Positions 1 to 8,695 of a DNA stretch of 64,000 nt are shown here, one piece after another. A program made the translations under genes and the position numbers. Numbering within the stretch: the stretch's first letter is position 1; each line of letters begins with the position of its first letter. The notes below the pieces were generated by a model. It was not told the origin of the DNA and searched no databases. It was given only the letters and a program-made list of their open reading frames with translations. The stretch covers positions 1 through 64,000 of the forward strand of contig NZ_CABUOL010000012.1 of assembly GCF_902493215.1 (NCBI RefSeq), read 5' to 3'. This DNA comes from an uncultured Mediterranea sp. (GTDB lineage: Bacteria > Bacteroidota > Bacteroidia > Bacteroidales > Bacteroidaceae).

Positions 1-1203
1 GCAGCAGCCAAATCGGCTTTGCTGCCGAGTGTGGACTTGAGCCTTCAGGGCAGTTATACGGGCAACGCCTTCATGCTGTCGCGAGGCTTTTCGGGCAATG
101 GAACGACCGATTACATTGTACCGGGCGTGGGAACTGTCCCCGTGGCAAACGGCAAGCAGGACACTCCCCATTGGGGAAACAGTTTTACGGCCCAGGTATC
201 ACAGGTTGTATATGCCGGCGGTGCTATCCGTTCGGGTATCCGAATGGCGGAACTGGGCAAGGAAATGGCGGAACTCGATGTAGAAAAAAACCGCCAGGAG
301 GTACGTTTCTTGTTGACGGGTTATTATCTTGACCTCTGCAAGCTGGACAATCAGATAGAGGTGGTTCGCCAGAATATCGCACTGACGAAGAAGGAGATTG
401 AGCAAATGAAAGCCCGTCGTGAGGAAGGTACAGTTTTGCAGAACGACATCACCCGCTATGAACTTCAGTTACAGAGTCTCGAACTCACACTGACAAAGCT
501 CACCGATGCTTCTACCATCATCAACCATCAGTTGGTCACGACACTTCATTTACCGGAACAGACAGTTATAGCCCCCGATAAAAATGAACTTGACACCGAA
601 ATTAATGCGCTCTCGGCAATCGCGGCCCAAGAGACATGGCAGCAGACAGCAGCAGAAAACAACCTGGGCATCCGTCAGGCAACAGTTGCCACCAATCTGG
701 CGGAACAGAAAGTGAAGCAGGTCAAAGCGGAATCATTGCCTTCGGTAGCCGTTGTGGCAGAGAATCAGCTCTATGGACCCTATACGCAAGACCTTATTCC
801 GAAAGATTGCAATGTAAACGTGTGGTTTGTCGGGATAGGTGTAAAATTCAGCCTTGGCAGTCTCTGGAAGAATAAACACAATATCCGCAAGGCACGTATC
901 GAACACCGGCAGTCGCAGGAAGCACTCGCCCTGGCACATGAAGAGGTGGAGAATGGAGTGCAGGCAAACTACACCAACTTGCTGACATCCTACACCGAGG
1001 TGAAGACACAGCAGAAGCAGGTGGAGCTTGCCAATCAGAATTACTCCGTGGTGCAAAACCGCTATCAGAATGATCTTGCACTCCTTACCGATATGGTTGA
1101 TGCTTCCAACATGAAACTCTCTGCCGAAATGGCACTGGTCAATGCCCGAATCGGTATGCTTTATAACTTCTACAAACTCAAATACGTAACAAATACTTTA
1201 TAA
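1..1203 (+). CDS. TolC-family outer-membrane efflux protein, 5' end missing
   Basis: The reading frame is open from base 1, so the start, signal peptide and about the first 30-60 residues lie outside the window. About 400 residues are visible. They show the TolC pattern: long helical coiled-coil segments rich in Gln, Glu and Ala (for example around residues 85-190 and 290-390) alternating with short strand-rich parts, in two similar halves. Family role: trimeric outer-membrane duct of a tripartite exporter. The stop is 2 nt before an HlyD-type adaptor and an MFS pump follows, so this is the outer component of an EmrAB-TolC-like system. The substrate cannot be read from sequence. Confidence 0.88.
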   Translation, partial: AAAKSALLPSVDLSLQGSYTGNAFMLSRGFSGNGTTDYIVPGVGTVPVANGKQDTPHWGNSFTAQVSQVVYAGGAIRSGIRMAELGKEMAELDVEKNRQEVRFLLTGYYLDLCKLDNQIEVVRQNIALTKKEIEQMKARREEGTVLQNDITRYELQLQSLELTLTKLTDASTIINHQLVTTLHLPEQTVIAPDKNELDTEINALSAIAAQETWQQTAAENNLGIRQATVATNLAEQKVKQVKAESLPSVAVVAENQLYGPYTQDLIPKDCNVNVWFVGIGVKFSLGSLWKNKHNIRKARIEHRQSQEALALAHEEVENGVQANYTNLLTSYTEVKTQQKQVELANQNYSVVQNRYQNDLALLTDMVDASNMKLSAEMALVNARIGMLYNFYKLKYVTNTL

Positions 1204-1205
1204 TA

Positions 1206-2234
1206 ATGGAAAAGAACAAGATATACGTTTATTTATATAATGCACTCATTGTGCTTTGCCTTCTGGGCGGAGCAGTTTATGTGTTCAGTCAGTTTATGCA
1301 CTTCGGCAGTGGAGAATTTACCGACAATGCCCGTGTCCGCCAGAATATCGTGTCCCAGAGCAGCCGTGTACAAGGTTTTATCCGTGAGGTGCGCTTTACC
1401 GATTTCCAGCAGGTAAAGAAGGGAGACACACTCGTTATCATCGAGGATGCAGAATTCCGTCTGCGGCTGGCTCAGGCCGAAACAGACCTTCTCCGTGCGG
1501 AACAGGGCTCGAAGGGGACGGCAAGCAGCATCGTCACCACCAGAACAAGCATGACCGTTACCGAGGCAGGTATCGAATCGGCACGTGCGCAGATGGAGAA
1601 TGCCATGCGTGAGGACAACCGTTTCAAGAACCTACTCAGTCTGGATGCCGTCACCCCACAACAATATGACAAGGTACATACGGCTTATCTGAGTGCCAAG
1701 GCTACCTATGAACAGGCGGTTCGTTCACGCCAGATGCAGTCGGCCGTTGTAGCCGAACAGGGACATCATCTTTCTGCTTCGGAGCAGGGAATCGAACTGG
1801 CCCGCCGTGCTGTCGACCTTGCCCGCCTTAATCTTTCTTATTGCTACATCATTGCCACTTGCGACGGTACTGTCGGCACGAAGGATATCCATGCAGGACA
1901 ACTTGTCAATCCGGGTCAGACACTGATGAGTATCGTCGACAAGGATGAACGTTGGATTGAGGCGAACTACAAGGAAAGTCAGTTGCCGCATATCAAGGTG
2001 GGCAATAAGGTGGAGATTACAGCTGATGCCGTTCCGGGGGTGGAATATACGGGCACGGTGGAACGTATTTCCGATGCTACCGGCAGTGCCTTCTCACTGA
2101 TTCCTATCGACAATGCCACCGGCAATTTTGTGAAGGTAGAACAGCGTGTTACCGTACGCATCAAGCTCGACACCGACCGTAATGTCACCAAGCTAAAGGG
2201 TGGTTATAATGTGGAATGTATCGTTAAGGAGTAA
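1206..2234 (+). CDS. HlyD/EmrA-family membrane fusion protein
   Basis: 342 aa. One N-terminal membrane segment (about residues 8-28) is followed by a split biotinyl-lipoyl domain (around VRFTDFQQVKKGDTLVIIED and the later GTVGTKDIHAGQLVNPGQTL), a central helical hairpin (about 80-190) and a beta-barrel domain, the order found in EmrA and HlyD. It should bridge the inner-membrane pump and the outer-membrane duct across the periplasm. It lies 2 nt after the TolC-like gene and 6 nt before the MFS gene, so the three are almost certainly one transcript. Drug export is the usual role of the family but is inferred here. Confidence 0.9.
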   Translation: MEKNKIYVYLYNALIVLCLLGGAVYVFSQFMHFGSGEFTDNARVRQNIVSQSSRVQGFIREVRFTDFQQVKKGDTLVIIEDAEFRLRLAQAETDLLRAEQGSKGTASSIVTTRTSMTVTEAGIESARAQMENAMREDNRFKNLLSLDAVTPQQYDKVHTAYLSAKATYEQAVRSRQMQSAVVAEQGHHLSASEQGIELARRAVDLARLNLSYCYIIATCDGTVGTKDIHAGQLVNPGQTLMSIVDKDERWIEANYKESQLPHIKVGNKVEITADAVPGVEYTGTVERISDATGSAFSLIPIDNATGNFVKVEQRVTVRIKLDTDRNVTKLKGGYNVECIVKE

Positions 2235-2240
2235 TGCGCA

Positions 2241-3866
2241 ATGGGACAATTAACTGAATTTTTTATGAAGAGTGCCGGCGGTCCTCCTCCCGGCATGGGC
2301 TTTTCCATGCCGATGATGAAAGGATGGGTACCTCGCCGTATCCAGCCCTGGCTGTACGTGCTGACCGCCCTTTGCTTTCAGTTCAGCGGGGGCGTTTACC
2401 TCGGTGCACTGGATGGTATCCGCGGCACCACCAACTTCATGATTGAGGATGTACTCTTCCTGCTTTATGCCACCCTTGCGGGCATGGCCGTGTATTTCCC
2501 TATGCTCTTCCGCATGAAGTTCCGTTTCACCAACCAGCAGTTGCTTTGCAGTTCTGCCATTGTTCTTGGCGTATGCAATGTGCTGACAATGCATTGCCAG
2601 TCGATGCCAGTACTGACGGTAGTGTGCTTCATTGCCGGAATGGCCAAGATACAAGGAACGTTCGAGTGTATGAGCAACATCCAGCTTTGGATTACGCCCC
2701 GGCGCGATTTTGCAGTCTTCTTTCCCGTACTTCACATTATCCTGCTCACAGCGATTGAAGGTAGCGGATGGCTGGCAGCCTGGTTCGGACATCATTTCAC
2801 CTGGCAGATGATGCACGTCTTCACTATAGGTACCATGCTGTTCGTGCTGCTTACGCAAACCGTCTTCTGCCGCCCGTTCTGTCCCATGCCCCAGCGGCTG
2901 TCACTCAAGGGAATTGACTTTCAGGGAGCGTTGCTCATCTGCGGACTGATGCTGGTGGTGTCGTACATCGTGGTGTACGGCGACTATTTCATGTGGTTGG
3001 ACACGTTCCACATCCGCCTCCTGACAGGTATTGCCATTGTGCTTTCCGGCATCGTGCTCTACCGTCTGCACTACTACCGCTACCCATACGTCGAGCTGAG
3101 TCTTTTCACACGACGCAACGTTGTTCCCATTCTCATTGTTACTTTCTTTGCCGAACTTGCCTTCGGTGCTGAACACACAATGGAAGAGATACTTTACAGT
3201 GAAGTCATCCGGCTGGATGAACTCACCAAAGAGGCGCAGTATATGTGGGTGCTTCCCGGTATGTACGCCGGCATCCTGCTGGACCTCTATTGGCTGAAAG
3301 TCAGGAAATGGAAGATATGGAAACTCTTCGGAACCGCTTTTATCTGCATTGCGTTCTATGGCATGTTGATGTACTTCACGCTGGACATGAATGCCAACAT
3401 CGAGCAGTACCGGCTTGCCATATTCCTGCGGGGATTTGCCTATGCCATACTTGCCCCCGCGTTGATGTGGGCCTTAGACGAATCGGTACCCAGCCTTGAA
3501 CAGTTTTTCATGGGCCTGTTCGTGTTCAACATCCTACATATGTATCTGGCCGGGGCGGCTGGCTATGGCATTTATACCACCATCTTCTCGCACTTTATGA
3601 ACGAAAACATGATGAGCTACGGACAGCAACTCACCCTTACCCACCTGGATATGGCGCACTTTGATTTCGGCGGGTACATCGGACACGACTTCCTGCACTC
3701 CATGATGATGGTGGCTATAAAACAGGTATACGGCTATGTCATCTGGTTTGCCCTGGCGCTTGCAGCCCTCTTCCTGCTGTGCGACATCCCCACTGTCCGT
3801 ACAAATATCCGGAAAGTGCCACGCTGGCCGGTTTATGCCATCGAGTATCTGGCAAGGAGGAAGTAA
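2241..3866 (+). CDS. MFS permease of the EmrB/DHA2 type
   Basis: 541 aa and strongly hydrophobic, with roughly 12-14 membrane segments spread over the whole length. The N-terminus is a short cytosolic part (MGQLTEFFMKSAGGPPPGMG) before the first segment at about residue 35. Gene order (duct, adaptor, permease) and size fit a DHA2-type proton-driven exporter working with the two preceding genes. Classical MFS motif A is not obvious, so this is a divergent branch, common in Bacteroidota next to EmrA-like proteins. Last gene of the operon; the next gene is on the other strand. Confidence 0.8.
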   Translation: MGQLTEFFMKSAGGPPPGMGFSMPMMKGWVPRRIQPWLYVLTALCFQFSGGVYLGALDGIRGTTNFMIEDVLFLLYATLAGMAVYFPMLFRMKFRFTNQQLLCSSAIVLGVCNVLTMHCQSMPVLTVVCFIAGMAKIQGTFECMSNIQLWITPRRDFAVFFPVLHIILLTAIEGSGWLAAWFGHHFTWQMMHVFTIGTMLFVLLTQTVFCRPFCPMPQRLSLKGIDFQGALLICGLMLVVSYIVVYGDYFMWLDTFHIRLLTGIAIVLSGIVLYRLHYYRYPYVELSLFTRRNVVPILIVTFFAELAFGAEHTMEEILYSEVIRLDELTKEAQYMWVLPGMYAGILLDLYWLKVRKWKIWKLFGTAFICIAFYGMLMYFTLDMNANIEQYRLAIFLRGFAYAILAPALMWALDESVPSLEQFFMGLFVFNILHMYLAGAAGYGIYTTIFSHFMNENMMSYGQQLTLTHLDMAHFDFGGYIGHDFLHSMMMVAIKQVYGYVIWFALALAALFLLCDIPTVRTNIRKVPRWPVYAIEYLARRK

Positions 3867-3947
3867 GAGGCTATGCACTATATGGCATTCCCGACATGGG
3901 CGACATCAACAGTCGCAAGGGACGGCCATTGAAATCATCCGTAAACA

Positions 3948-4041
3948 AAGAGGCTGCATCAAAATAGAGGTATCTGAAACTCTCCTCCTTCTGGAAGGAG
4001 GGGAGTTAAAATAGCCTCACTTCATTTTGATGCAGCCTCTT
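3948..4041. repeat. 94-bp element bounded by 18-bp perfect inverted repeats
   Basis: AAGAGGCTGCATCAAAAT at 3948-3965 is repeated in inverted orientation at 4024-4041. Inside is a second inverted pair (CTCTCCTCCTTC facing GAAGGAGGGGAG) and no coding sequence. It sits between two convergent genes (MFS permease and carB). It could be a MITE-like remnant of an insertion sequence or a large bidirectional transcription terminator. No clear target-site duplication is seen. Confidence 0.7.
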
Positions 4042-4070
4042 ATGCAATCGAGCCTAAATCCGTTACCTGC

Positions 4071-7000
4071 TTATTTATATTCCGCCCACGACTTGATGCG
4101 CAGGTCGTCGACCGACATCGTGCAGAAGGCATTGATGAAGGCGCTGGCCAGACGGGCGTTGGTGATGAGCGGGATGTTGAGGTCGATGGCCGCACGGCGT
4201 ATCTTGTAGCCGTTGCTCAGCTCGCCCGCCGTCAGGTTCTTGGGGATATTGACCACCATGTCGATTTCCTTCTTGTGGAGCATGTCGAGCGCCTGGGGCT
4301 GGCCGTCCTCGCTGGGCCAGTAGACGCGGGTGTTCTCCACGCCGTTCTCGGTGAGGAACTTCGACGTGCCGCCCGTGGCGAAGAGCTTGTAGCCCTTGCG
4401 CTGCAGCTGACGGGCCGCCTGAAGCATGTCCACCTTCTGCTTTGTGGAACCGGTGGACAGCAGGATGTTCTGCTTCGGGATGCGGTAGCCCACGGAGAGC
4501 ATGGCCTTGAGCACGGCACACGAGGTGTCGTCGCCGATGCAGCCCACCTCGCCCGTAGAGGCCATGTCGACGCCCAGCACGGGGTCGGCCTTCTGCAGGC
4601 GGTTGAAGGAGAACTGCGAGGCCTTGATGCCCACGTAGTCCAGATCGAAGAGGTTCTTGTCCGGCTTCTCCACGGGGATGCCCAGCATGACCTTCGTGGC
4701 CAGCTCGATGAAGTTGAGCTTCAGCACCTTGCTGACGAAGGGGAACGAGCGGGAGGCGCGGAGGTTGCACTCGATGACCTTGATGTCGTTGTCGCGCGCC
4801 AGGAACTGGATGTTGAAGGGTCCGGAGATGTTCAGCTCCTTGGCTATCTCGCGGCTGATGCGCTTGATGCGGCGCACGGTCTCCACGTAGAGCTTCTGCG
4901 GCGGGAACTGGATGGTGGCGTCACCCGAGTGCACGCCGGCAAACTCGATGTGCTCGGAGATGGCGTAGGCGATGATTTCGCCGTTCTGTGCCACGGCATC
5001 CATCTCCACCTCCTTGGCGTGCTCGATGAACTGGCTCACCACCACGGGGTGTTTCTTCGATACGTTGGCCGCCAGCTGGAGGAAGCGCTCCAGCTCTTCC
5101 TGGTTGGAGCAGACGTTCATGGCGGCACCGCTCAGCACGTAGCTGGGACGGACGAGCACGGGGAAGCCTACCTTCTGGATGAAGGCATTGATGTCTTCCA
5201 TCGACGTCAGCGCACTCCACTCGGGCTGGTCCACGCCGATGCGGTCGAGCATGGCGGAGAACTTGTCGCGGTCTTCGGCATTGTCGATGCTCTTGGCAGA
5301 AGTGCCGAGGATGCGGACCTGCTGCGCGTCGAGGCGCAGGGCCAGGTTGTTCGGTATCTGACCGCCGGTAGAGACAATGACGCCGTGCGGGTTCTCCAGG
5401 TCGAGGATGTCCATGACACGCTCGAAGGTGAGCTCGTCGAAGTAGAGGCGGTCGCACATGTCGTAGTCGGTGGAGACGGTCTCGGGGTTGTAGTTAATCA
5501 TCACACTGCGATAACCCTCCTTGCGGATGGTGTTCAGGGCCTGCACGCCGCACCAGTCGAACTCCACGCTGGAGCCGATGCGGTAGGCGCCCGAACCGAG
5601 GACGACGATGCTGCGATGGTCGCCCAGGTAGCGGACGTCGTTGGCCGTGCCGCTGTACGTCAGGTACAGGTAGTTGGTCTGCGCCGGATATTCGGCGGCC
5701 AGCGTGTCTATCTGCTTCACCACGGGCACGATGCCGCGCTCCTTGCGGTGGCGGCGCAGGGTGACGATGGCGTCTTCCATCTCGCCCTCCATGCCGATGG
5801 CGCGGGCCACCTGGAAGTCGGAGAAGCCCTGACGCTTGGCCTTGCGCAGCAGGTCGTCCGGCAGGTCGGCGAGCAGCTTGTGGTTGCCCGCCCACTCGTG
5901 CAGCTCCTTGGAGGTGCGCATGATGTTCATCAGCTTCTCCAGGAACCAGCGGTCAATCTTGGTCAGCTCGTGCACCTGATCCACGGTGTAGCCGGCGCGG
6001 AAGGCTTTCGAGATGACGAAGATGCGCTTGTCCGTCGGCTCGCGCAGGGCCTTGTCGATGTCGGGGATGACCAGCTCCTTGTTCTCCACGAAGCCGTGCA
6101 TGCCCTGGCCAATCATGCGCAGGCCCTTCTGGATGGCTTCCTCGAAGGTGCGGCCGATGGCCATGACCTCGCCAACGGACTTCATCGAGGAGCCCAGCTC
6201 CTTGTCCACGCCGTGGAACTTGCCGAGGTCCCAGCGCGGTATCTTGCACACCACGTAGTCCAGCGCGGGCTCGAAGAAGGCCGAGGTGGTGCGGGTGACG
6301 GAATTCTTCAGGTCGAACAGGCCGTAGCCCAGGCCCAGCTTGGCGGCCACGAAGGCCAGCGGATAGCCCGTGGCCTTGGATGCCAGTGCCGACGAGCGGC
6401 TGAGGCGGGCGTTGACCTCGATGACGCGGTAGTCTTCGGACTGGGGGTCGTAGGCATACTGCACGTTGCACTCGCCCACGATGCCGATGTGGCGGATGAT
6501 GCGGATGGCCAGCTCGCGCAGCTTATGGTAGTCGGTGTTCGACAGTGTCTGGCTGGGGGCGATGACGATGGACTCGCCCGTGTGGATGCCCAGCGGGTCG
6601 AAGTTCTCCATGTTGCAGACGGTGATGCAGTTGTCGAAGCGGTCGCGCACCACCTCGTACTCCACTTCCTTCCAGCCGCGGAGGCTCTTCTCGACGAGCA
6701 CCTGGGGCGAGAAGGAGAAGGCCTTCTCTACCAGCACGTTCAGCTCCTCCTCGTTATCGCAGAAGCCCGAGCCCAGTCCGCCCAGCGCATAGGCAGCGCG
6801 GACGATGACGGGATAGCCCAGCGCGGCGGCGGCGCGGCGGGCGTCTTCGGCGTTCTCCACGGCCTCGCTCTTGATGGTCTTCACGCCGATTTCATTCAGC
6901 TTCCCGACGAACAGCTCGCGGTCTTCCGTGTCGATGATGGCCTGCACGGGGGTGCCCAGCACCTGGACGCCGTACCGCTCGAGCACGCCTTCCTTGTAGA

Positions 7001-7301
7001 GGGCCACGCCGCAATTCAGCGCCGTCTGCCCGCCGAAGGCCAGCATGATGCCGTCCGGCCGCTCCTTCTCGATGACCTTCTCGACGAAGTAGGGGGTGAC
7101 GGGCAGGAAGTAAATCTGGTCGGCCACGCCCTCCGAGGTCTGCACGGTGGCGATGTTGGGGTTGATGAGGACGGTCTGGATGCCCTCTTCCTTGAGGGCC
7201 TTGAGTGCCTGCGAACCGGAGTAGTCGAACTCGCCGGCCTCGCCTATCTTCAGCGCGCCGCTTCCGAGCAGCAGGACTTTGCGTATGTTACTTTCTTTCA
7301 T
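4071..7301 (-). CDS. carB: carbamoyl-phosphate synthase, large subunit
   Basis: 1076 aa, the normal CarB length. Two homologous ATP-grasp halves are visible: KVLLLGSGALKIGEAGEFDY starts the first and IVVLGSGAYRIGSSVEFDW the second (about residue 560), with an MGS-like allosteric domain at the C-terminus (about 940-1076, containing KLFATGGTSKFLTENG). It makes carbamoyl phosphate from bicarbonate, two ATP and ammonia channelled from CarA, feeding pyrimidine and arginine synthesis in the cytosol. It follows carA and a PurF-type gene on the same strand, with a 186-bp gap holding a tandem palindrome array. A 1038-codon open frame on the opposite strand is a GC-driven shadow. Confidence 0.98.
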   Translation of the reverse strand: MKESNIRKVLLLGSGALKIGEAGEFDYSGSQALKALKEEGIQTVLINPNIATVQTSEGVADQIYFLPVTPYFVEKVIEKERPDGIMLAFGGQTALNCGVALYKEGVLERYGVQVLGTPVQAIIDTEDRELFVGKLNEIGVKTIKSEAVENAEDARRAAAALGYPVIVRAAYALGGLGSGFCDNEEELNVLVEKAFSFSPQVLVEKSLRGWKEVEYEVVRDRFDNCITVCNMENFDPLGIHTGESIVIAPSQTLSNTDYHKLRELAIRIIRHIGIVGECNVQYAYDPQSEDYRVIEVNARLSRSSALASKATGYPLAFVAAKLGLGYGLFDLKNSVTRTTSAFFEPALDYVVCKIPRWDLGKFHGVDKELGSSMKSVGEVMAIGRTFEEAIQKGLRMIGQGMHGFVENKELVIPDIDKALREPTDKRIFVISKAFRAGYTVDQVHELTKIDRWFLEKLMNIMRTSKELHEWAGNHKLLADLPDDLLRKAKRQGFSDFQVARAIGMEGEMEDAIVTLRRHRKERGIVPVVKQIDTLAAEYPAQTNYLYLTYSGTANDVRYLGDHRSIVVLGSGAYRIGSSVEFDWCGVQALNTIRKEGYRSVMINYNPETVSTDYDMCDRLYFDELTFERVMDILDLENPHGVIVSTGGQIPNNLALRLDAQQVRILGTSAKSIDNAEDRDKFSAMLDRIGVDQPEWSALTSMEDINAFIQKVGFPVLVRPSYVLSGAAMNVCSNQEELERFLQLAANVSKKHPVVVSQFIEHAKEVEMDAVAQNGEIIAYAISEHIEFAGVHSGDATIQFPPQKLYVETVRRIKRISREIAKELNISGPFNIQFLARDNDIKVIECNLRASRSFPFVSKVLKLNFIELATKVMLGIPVEKPDKNLFDLDYVGIKASQFSFNRLQKADPVLGVDMASTGEVGCIGDDTSCAVLKAMLSVGYRIPKQNILLSTGSTKQKVDMLQAARQLQRKGYKLFATGGTSKFLTENGVENTRVYWPSEDGQPQALDMLHKKEIDMVVNIPKNLTAGELSNGYKIRRAAIDLNIPLITNARLASAFINAFCTMSVDDLRIKSWAEYK

Positions 7302-7359
7302 TGTCTTCTATTTTTTAAGATTCGATATGCCGGTACACGGGCGGCCGGCTTCCGCCTTG

Positions 7360-7464
7360 CGGGAGGTGGCCTCCCGATTTGCAAAAGGTAACCTTTTGAA
7401 GTGCAAAAGGTGGCCTTTTGGAGTACAAAAGGTGGCCTTTCGGAATGCAAAAGGTGGCCTTTTG
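7360..7464. repeat. five tandem 17-bp palindromes with an exact 22-bp period
   Basis: Palindromes start at 7360, 7382, 7404, 7426 and 7448. The type unit is CAAAAGGTGGCCTTTTG with a 5-nt spacer. The first copy has a different outer sequence (CGGGAGGTGGCCTCCCG), the second an AACC core, and the fourth a one-base change. The array lies in the carA-carB gap. A period near two helical turns would put all units on one DNA face; as RNA each unit can fold into a hairpin. Confidence 0.9.
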
Positions 7465-7487
7465 CGCGGAGCGGGTCCAGCTCCCCG

Positions 7488-8636
7488 TCAGAGCAGGCGG
7501 ACGAACTCGTCGAAGAGGAACTCCGTGTCCGTGGGTCCCGAAGCAGCTTCGGGGTGGAACTGGGCGGAGAACCAGGGGTTACGCTTGTGGCGGATGCCCT
7601 CGTTGGAGCCGTCGTTCATGTTGACGAACAGCGGTTCCCAGTCGGCGCCCAGCGTGTTGTTGTCCACCGCGTAGCCATGGTTCTGGCTGGTGATGAAGCA
7701 GCGGTCCGTGCCCACCATGCGCACGGGCTGGTTGTGGCTGCGGTGTCCGTACTTCAGCTTGTATATCCGCGCGCCTCCGGCCTTGGAGAGGAGCTGGTTG
7801 CCCATGCAGATGCCGAAGATGGGGAGCTTTTCATTGGCCATAGCTTTACGGATGTTCTGCACGGCGGCGTCGCACGTGTCGGGGTCGCCCGGCCCGTTGG
7901 AGATAAAGAGGCCGTCGAACTGCAGCCCGTTGAAGTCGTAGTCCCAGGGCACGCGGATGACCTCTACGCCGCGGCGCAGGAGGCAGCGCAGGATGTTGGT
8001 CTTGACGCCGCAATCCACGAGGACGACCTTCTTGAGTGGAGAGTTGAGAGTGGAGAGTTGAGAGTTGAGTTCTTCCTTCGGGGTGGAGACGGGGAAGGTC
8101 TTGCTCTCCCCTGCGGCGTAGACGATGATGTCCTTGCAGGAGACGCGGTCCACGTAGTTCACCTCTCCGTAATTATCCATTTTCCATTCTCCATTATCCA
8201 TTGCGTCGTCGAAGACGATGCGCCCCATCATGACGCCATGCTCGCGCAGCACCTTGGTCAGCTCGCGGGTGTCGATGCCCGTGATGCCGGGCACGTGTTC
8301 GCGCTTCAGCCAGTCGGCCAGGCTCTCCACGGCGTTCCAGTGGCTGTAGTTCTCGGAGTAGTCGCTCACGATGATGGCCTCGGCGTGGATGCGCCCGCTC
8401 TCCATGAAGGTGGGCAGTCCGTTGCCTTCGATGCTGAAGGGCGGCACGCCGTAGTTGCCCACCAGCGGGTAGGTCAGGGTCATCAACTGGCCGGCATACG
8501 AGGGGTCCGTCAGGCTCTCGGGATATCCCGTCATGGCCGTATTGAACACCACCTCGCCTGCTACCGGCTTTTCATAACCGAACGACTGGCCGCTGAAGCG
8601 GGTGCCGTCGTCGAGGATAAGGGTTACGTTTCTCAT
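7488..8636 (-). CDS. carA: carbamoyl-phosphate synthase, small (glutaminase) subunit
   Basis: 382 aa from the start chosen here (MRNVTLILDDGTRFSGQSFG); an ATG 45 nt upstream would add a tail unlike CarA. The N-terminal CarA domain is followed by a class I glutamine amidotransferase with the nucleophile Cys in GICMGNQLL and the HPE of the triad in FHPEAASGP. It releases ammonia from glutamine for CarB. Odd point: two stretches of its DNA (8034-8070 and 8171-8202) match repeats normally found between genes, here read in frame as SQLSTLNSPL and MDNGEWKMDNYGE. They lie in and near the interdomain linker, so activity is probably kept. Confidence 0.97.
   Translation of the reverse strand: MRNVTLILDDGTRFSGQSFGYEKPVAGEVVFNTAMTGYPESLTDPSYAGQLMTLTYPLVGNYGVPPFSIEGNGLPTFMESGRIHAEAIIVSDYSENYSHWNAVESLADWLKREHVPGITGIDTRELTKVLREHGVMMGRIVFDDAMDNGEWKMDNYGEVNYVDRVSCKDIIVYAAGESKTFPVSTPKEELNSQLSTLNSPLKKVVLVDCGVKTNILRCLLRRGVEVIRVPWDYDFNGLQFDGLFISNGPGDPDTCDAAVQNIRKAMANEKLPIFGICMGNQLLSKAGGARIYKLKYGHRSHNQPVRMVGTDRCFITSQNHGYAVDNNTLGADWEPLFVNMNDGSNEGIRHKRNPWFSAQFHPEAASGPTDTEFLFDEFVRLL
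8034..8070. repeat. tandem GAGAGTTGA-type repeat inside carA
   Basis: Several copies of a GAGTGGAGAGTTGAGA-like unit lie within the carA reading frame and encode a Ser/Leu-rich linker piece just before the amidotransferase domain. Such low-complexity units are typical of gaps between Bacteroidales genes. Confidence 0.7.
8171..8202. repeat. ATTATCCATT-type repeat inside carA
   Basis: AATTATCCATTTTCCATT followed by a further TCTCCATTATCCATT copy is read in frame in carA as MDNGEWKMDNYGE. The same word family (ATTATCAATTATCCATT) occurs in the gap just upstream of carA at 8671-8697, which suggests local copying of an intergenic repeat into the gene. Confidence 0.7.
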
Positions 8637-8695
8637 ATCTGTCTGTTGTCTATACTTGAATTCCTTACTTACAATTATCAATTATCAATTATCCA

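Noticed and set aside
3867..3947. Gene remnant after the MFS permease
   Set aside because: Short frames only, with no recognisable protein similarity.
4275..7391. 1038-codon open frame on the strand opposite carB
   Set aside because: carB is a full-length enzyme with all motifs. The opposite frame is a low-complexity Val/Gly/Ala/His/Asp-rich translation produced by GC-rich codon bias.
7360..7464. CRISPR array
   Set aside because: Units are palindromes with 5-nt gaps. There are no unique spacers of 25-40 nt and no cas genes. The arrays at 21115 and 28298 fail for the same reason.
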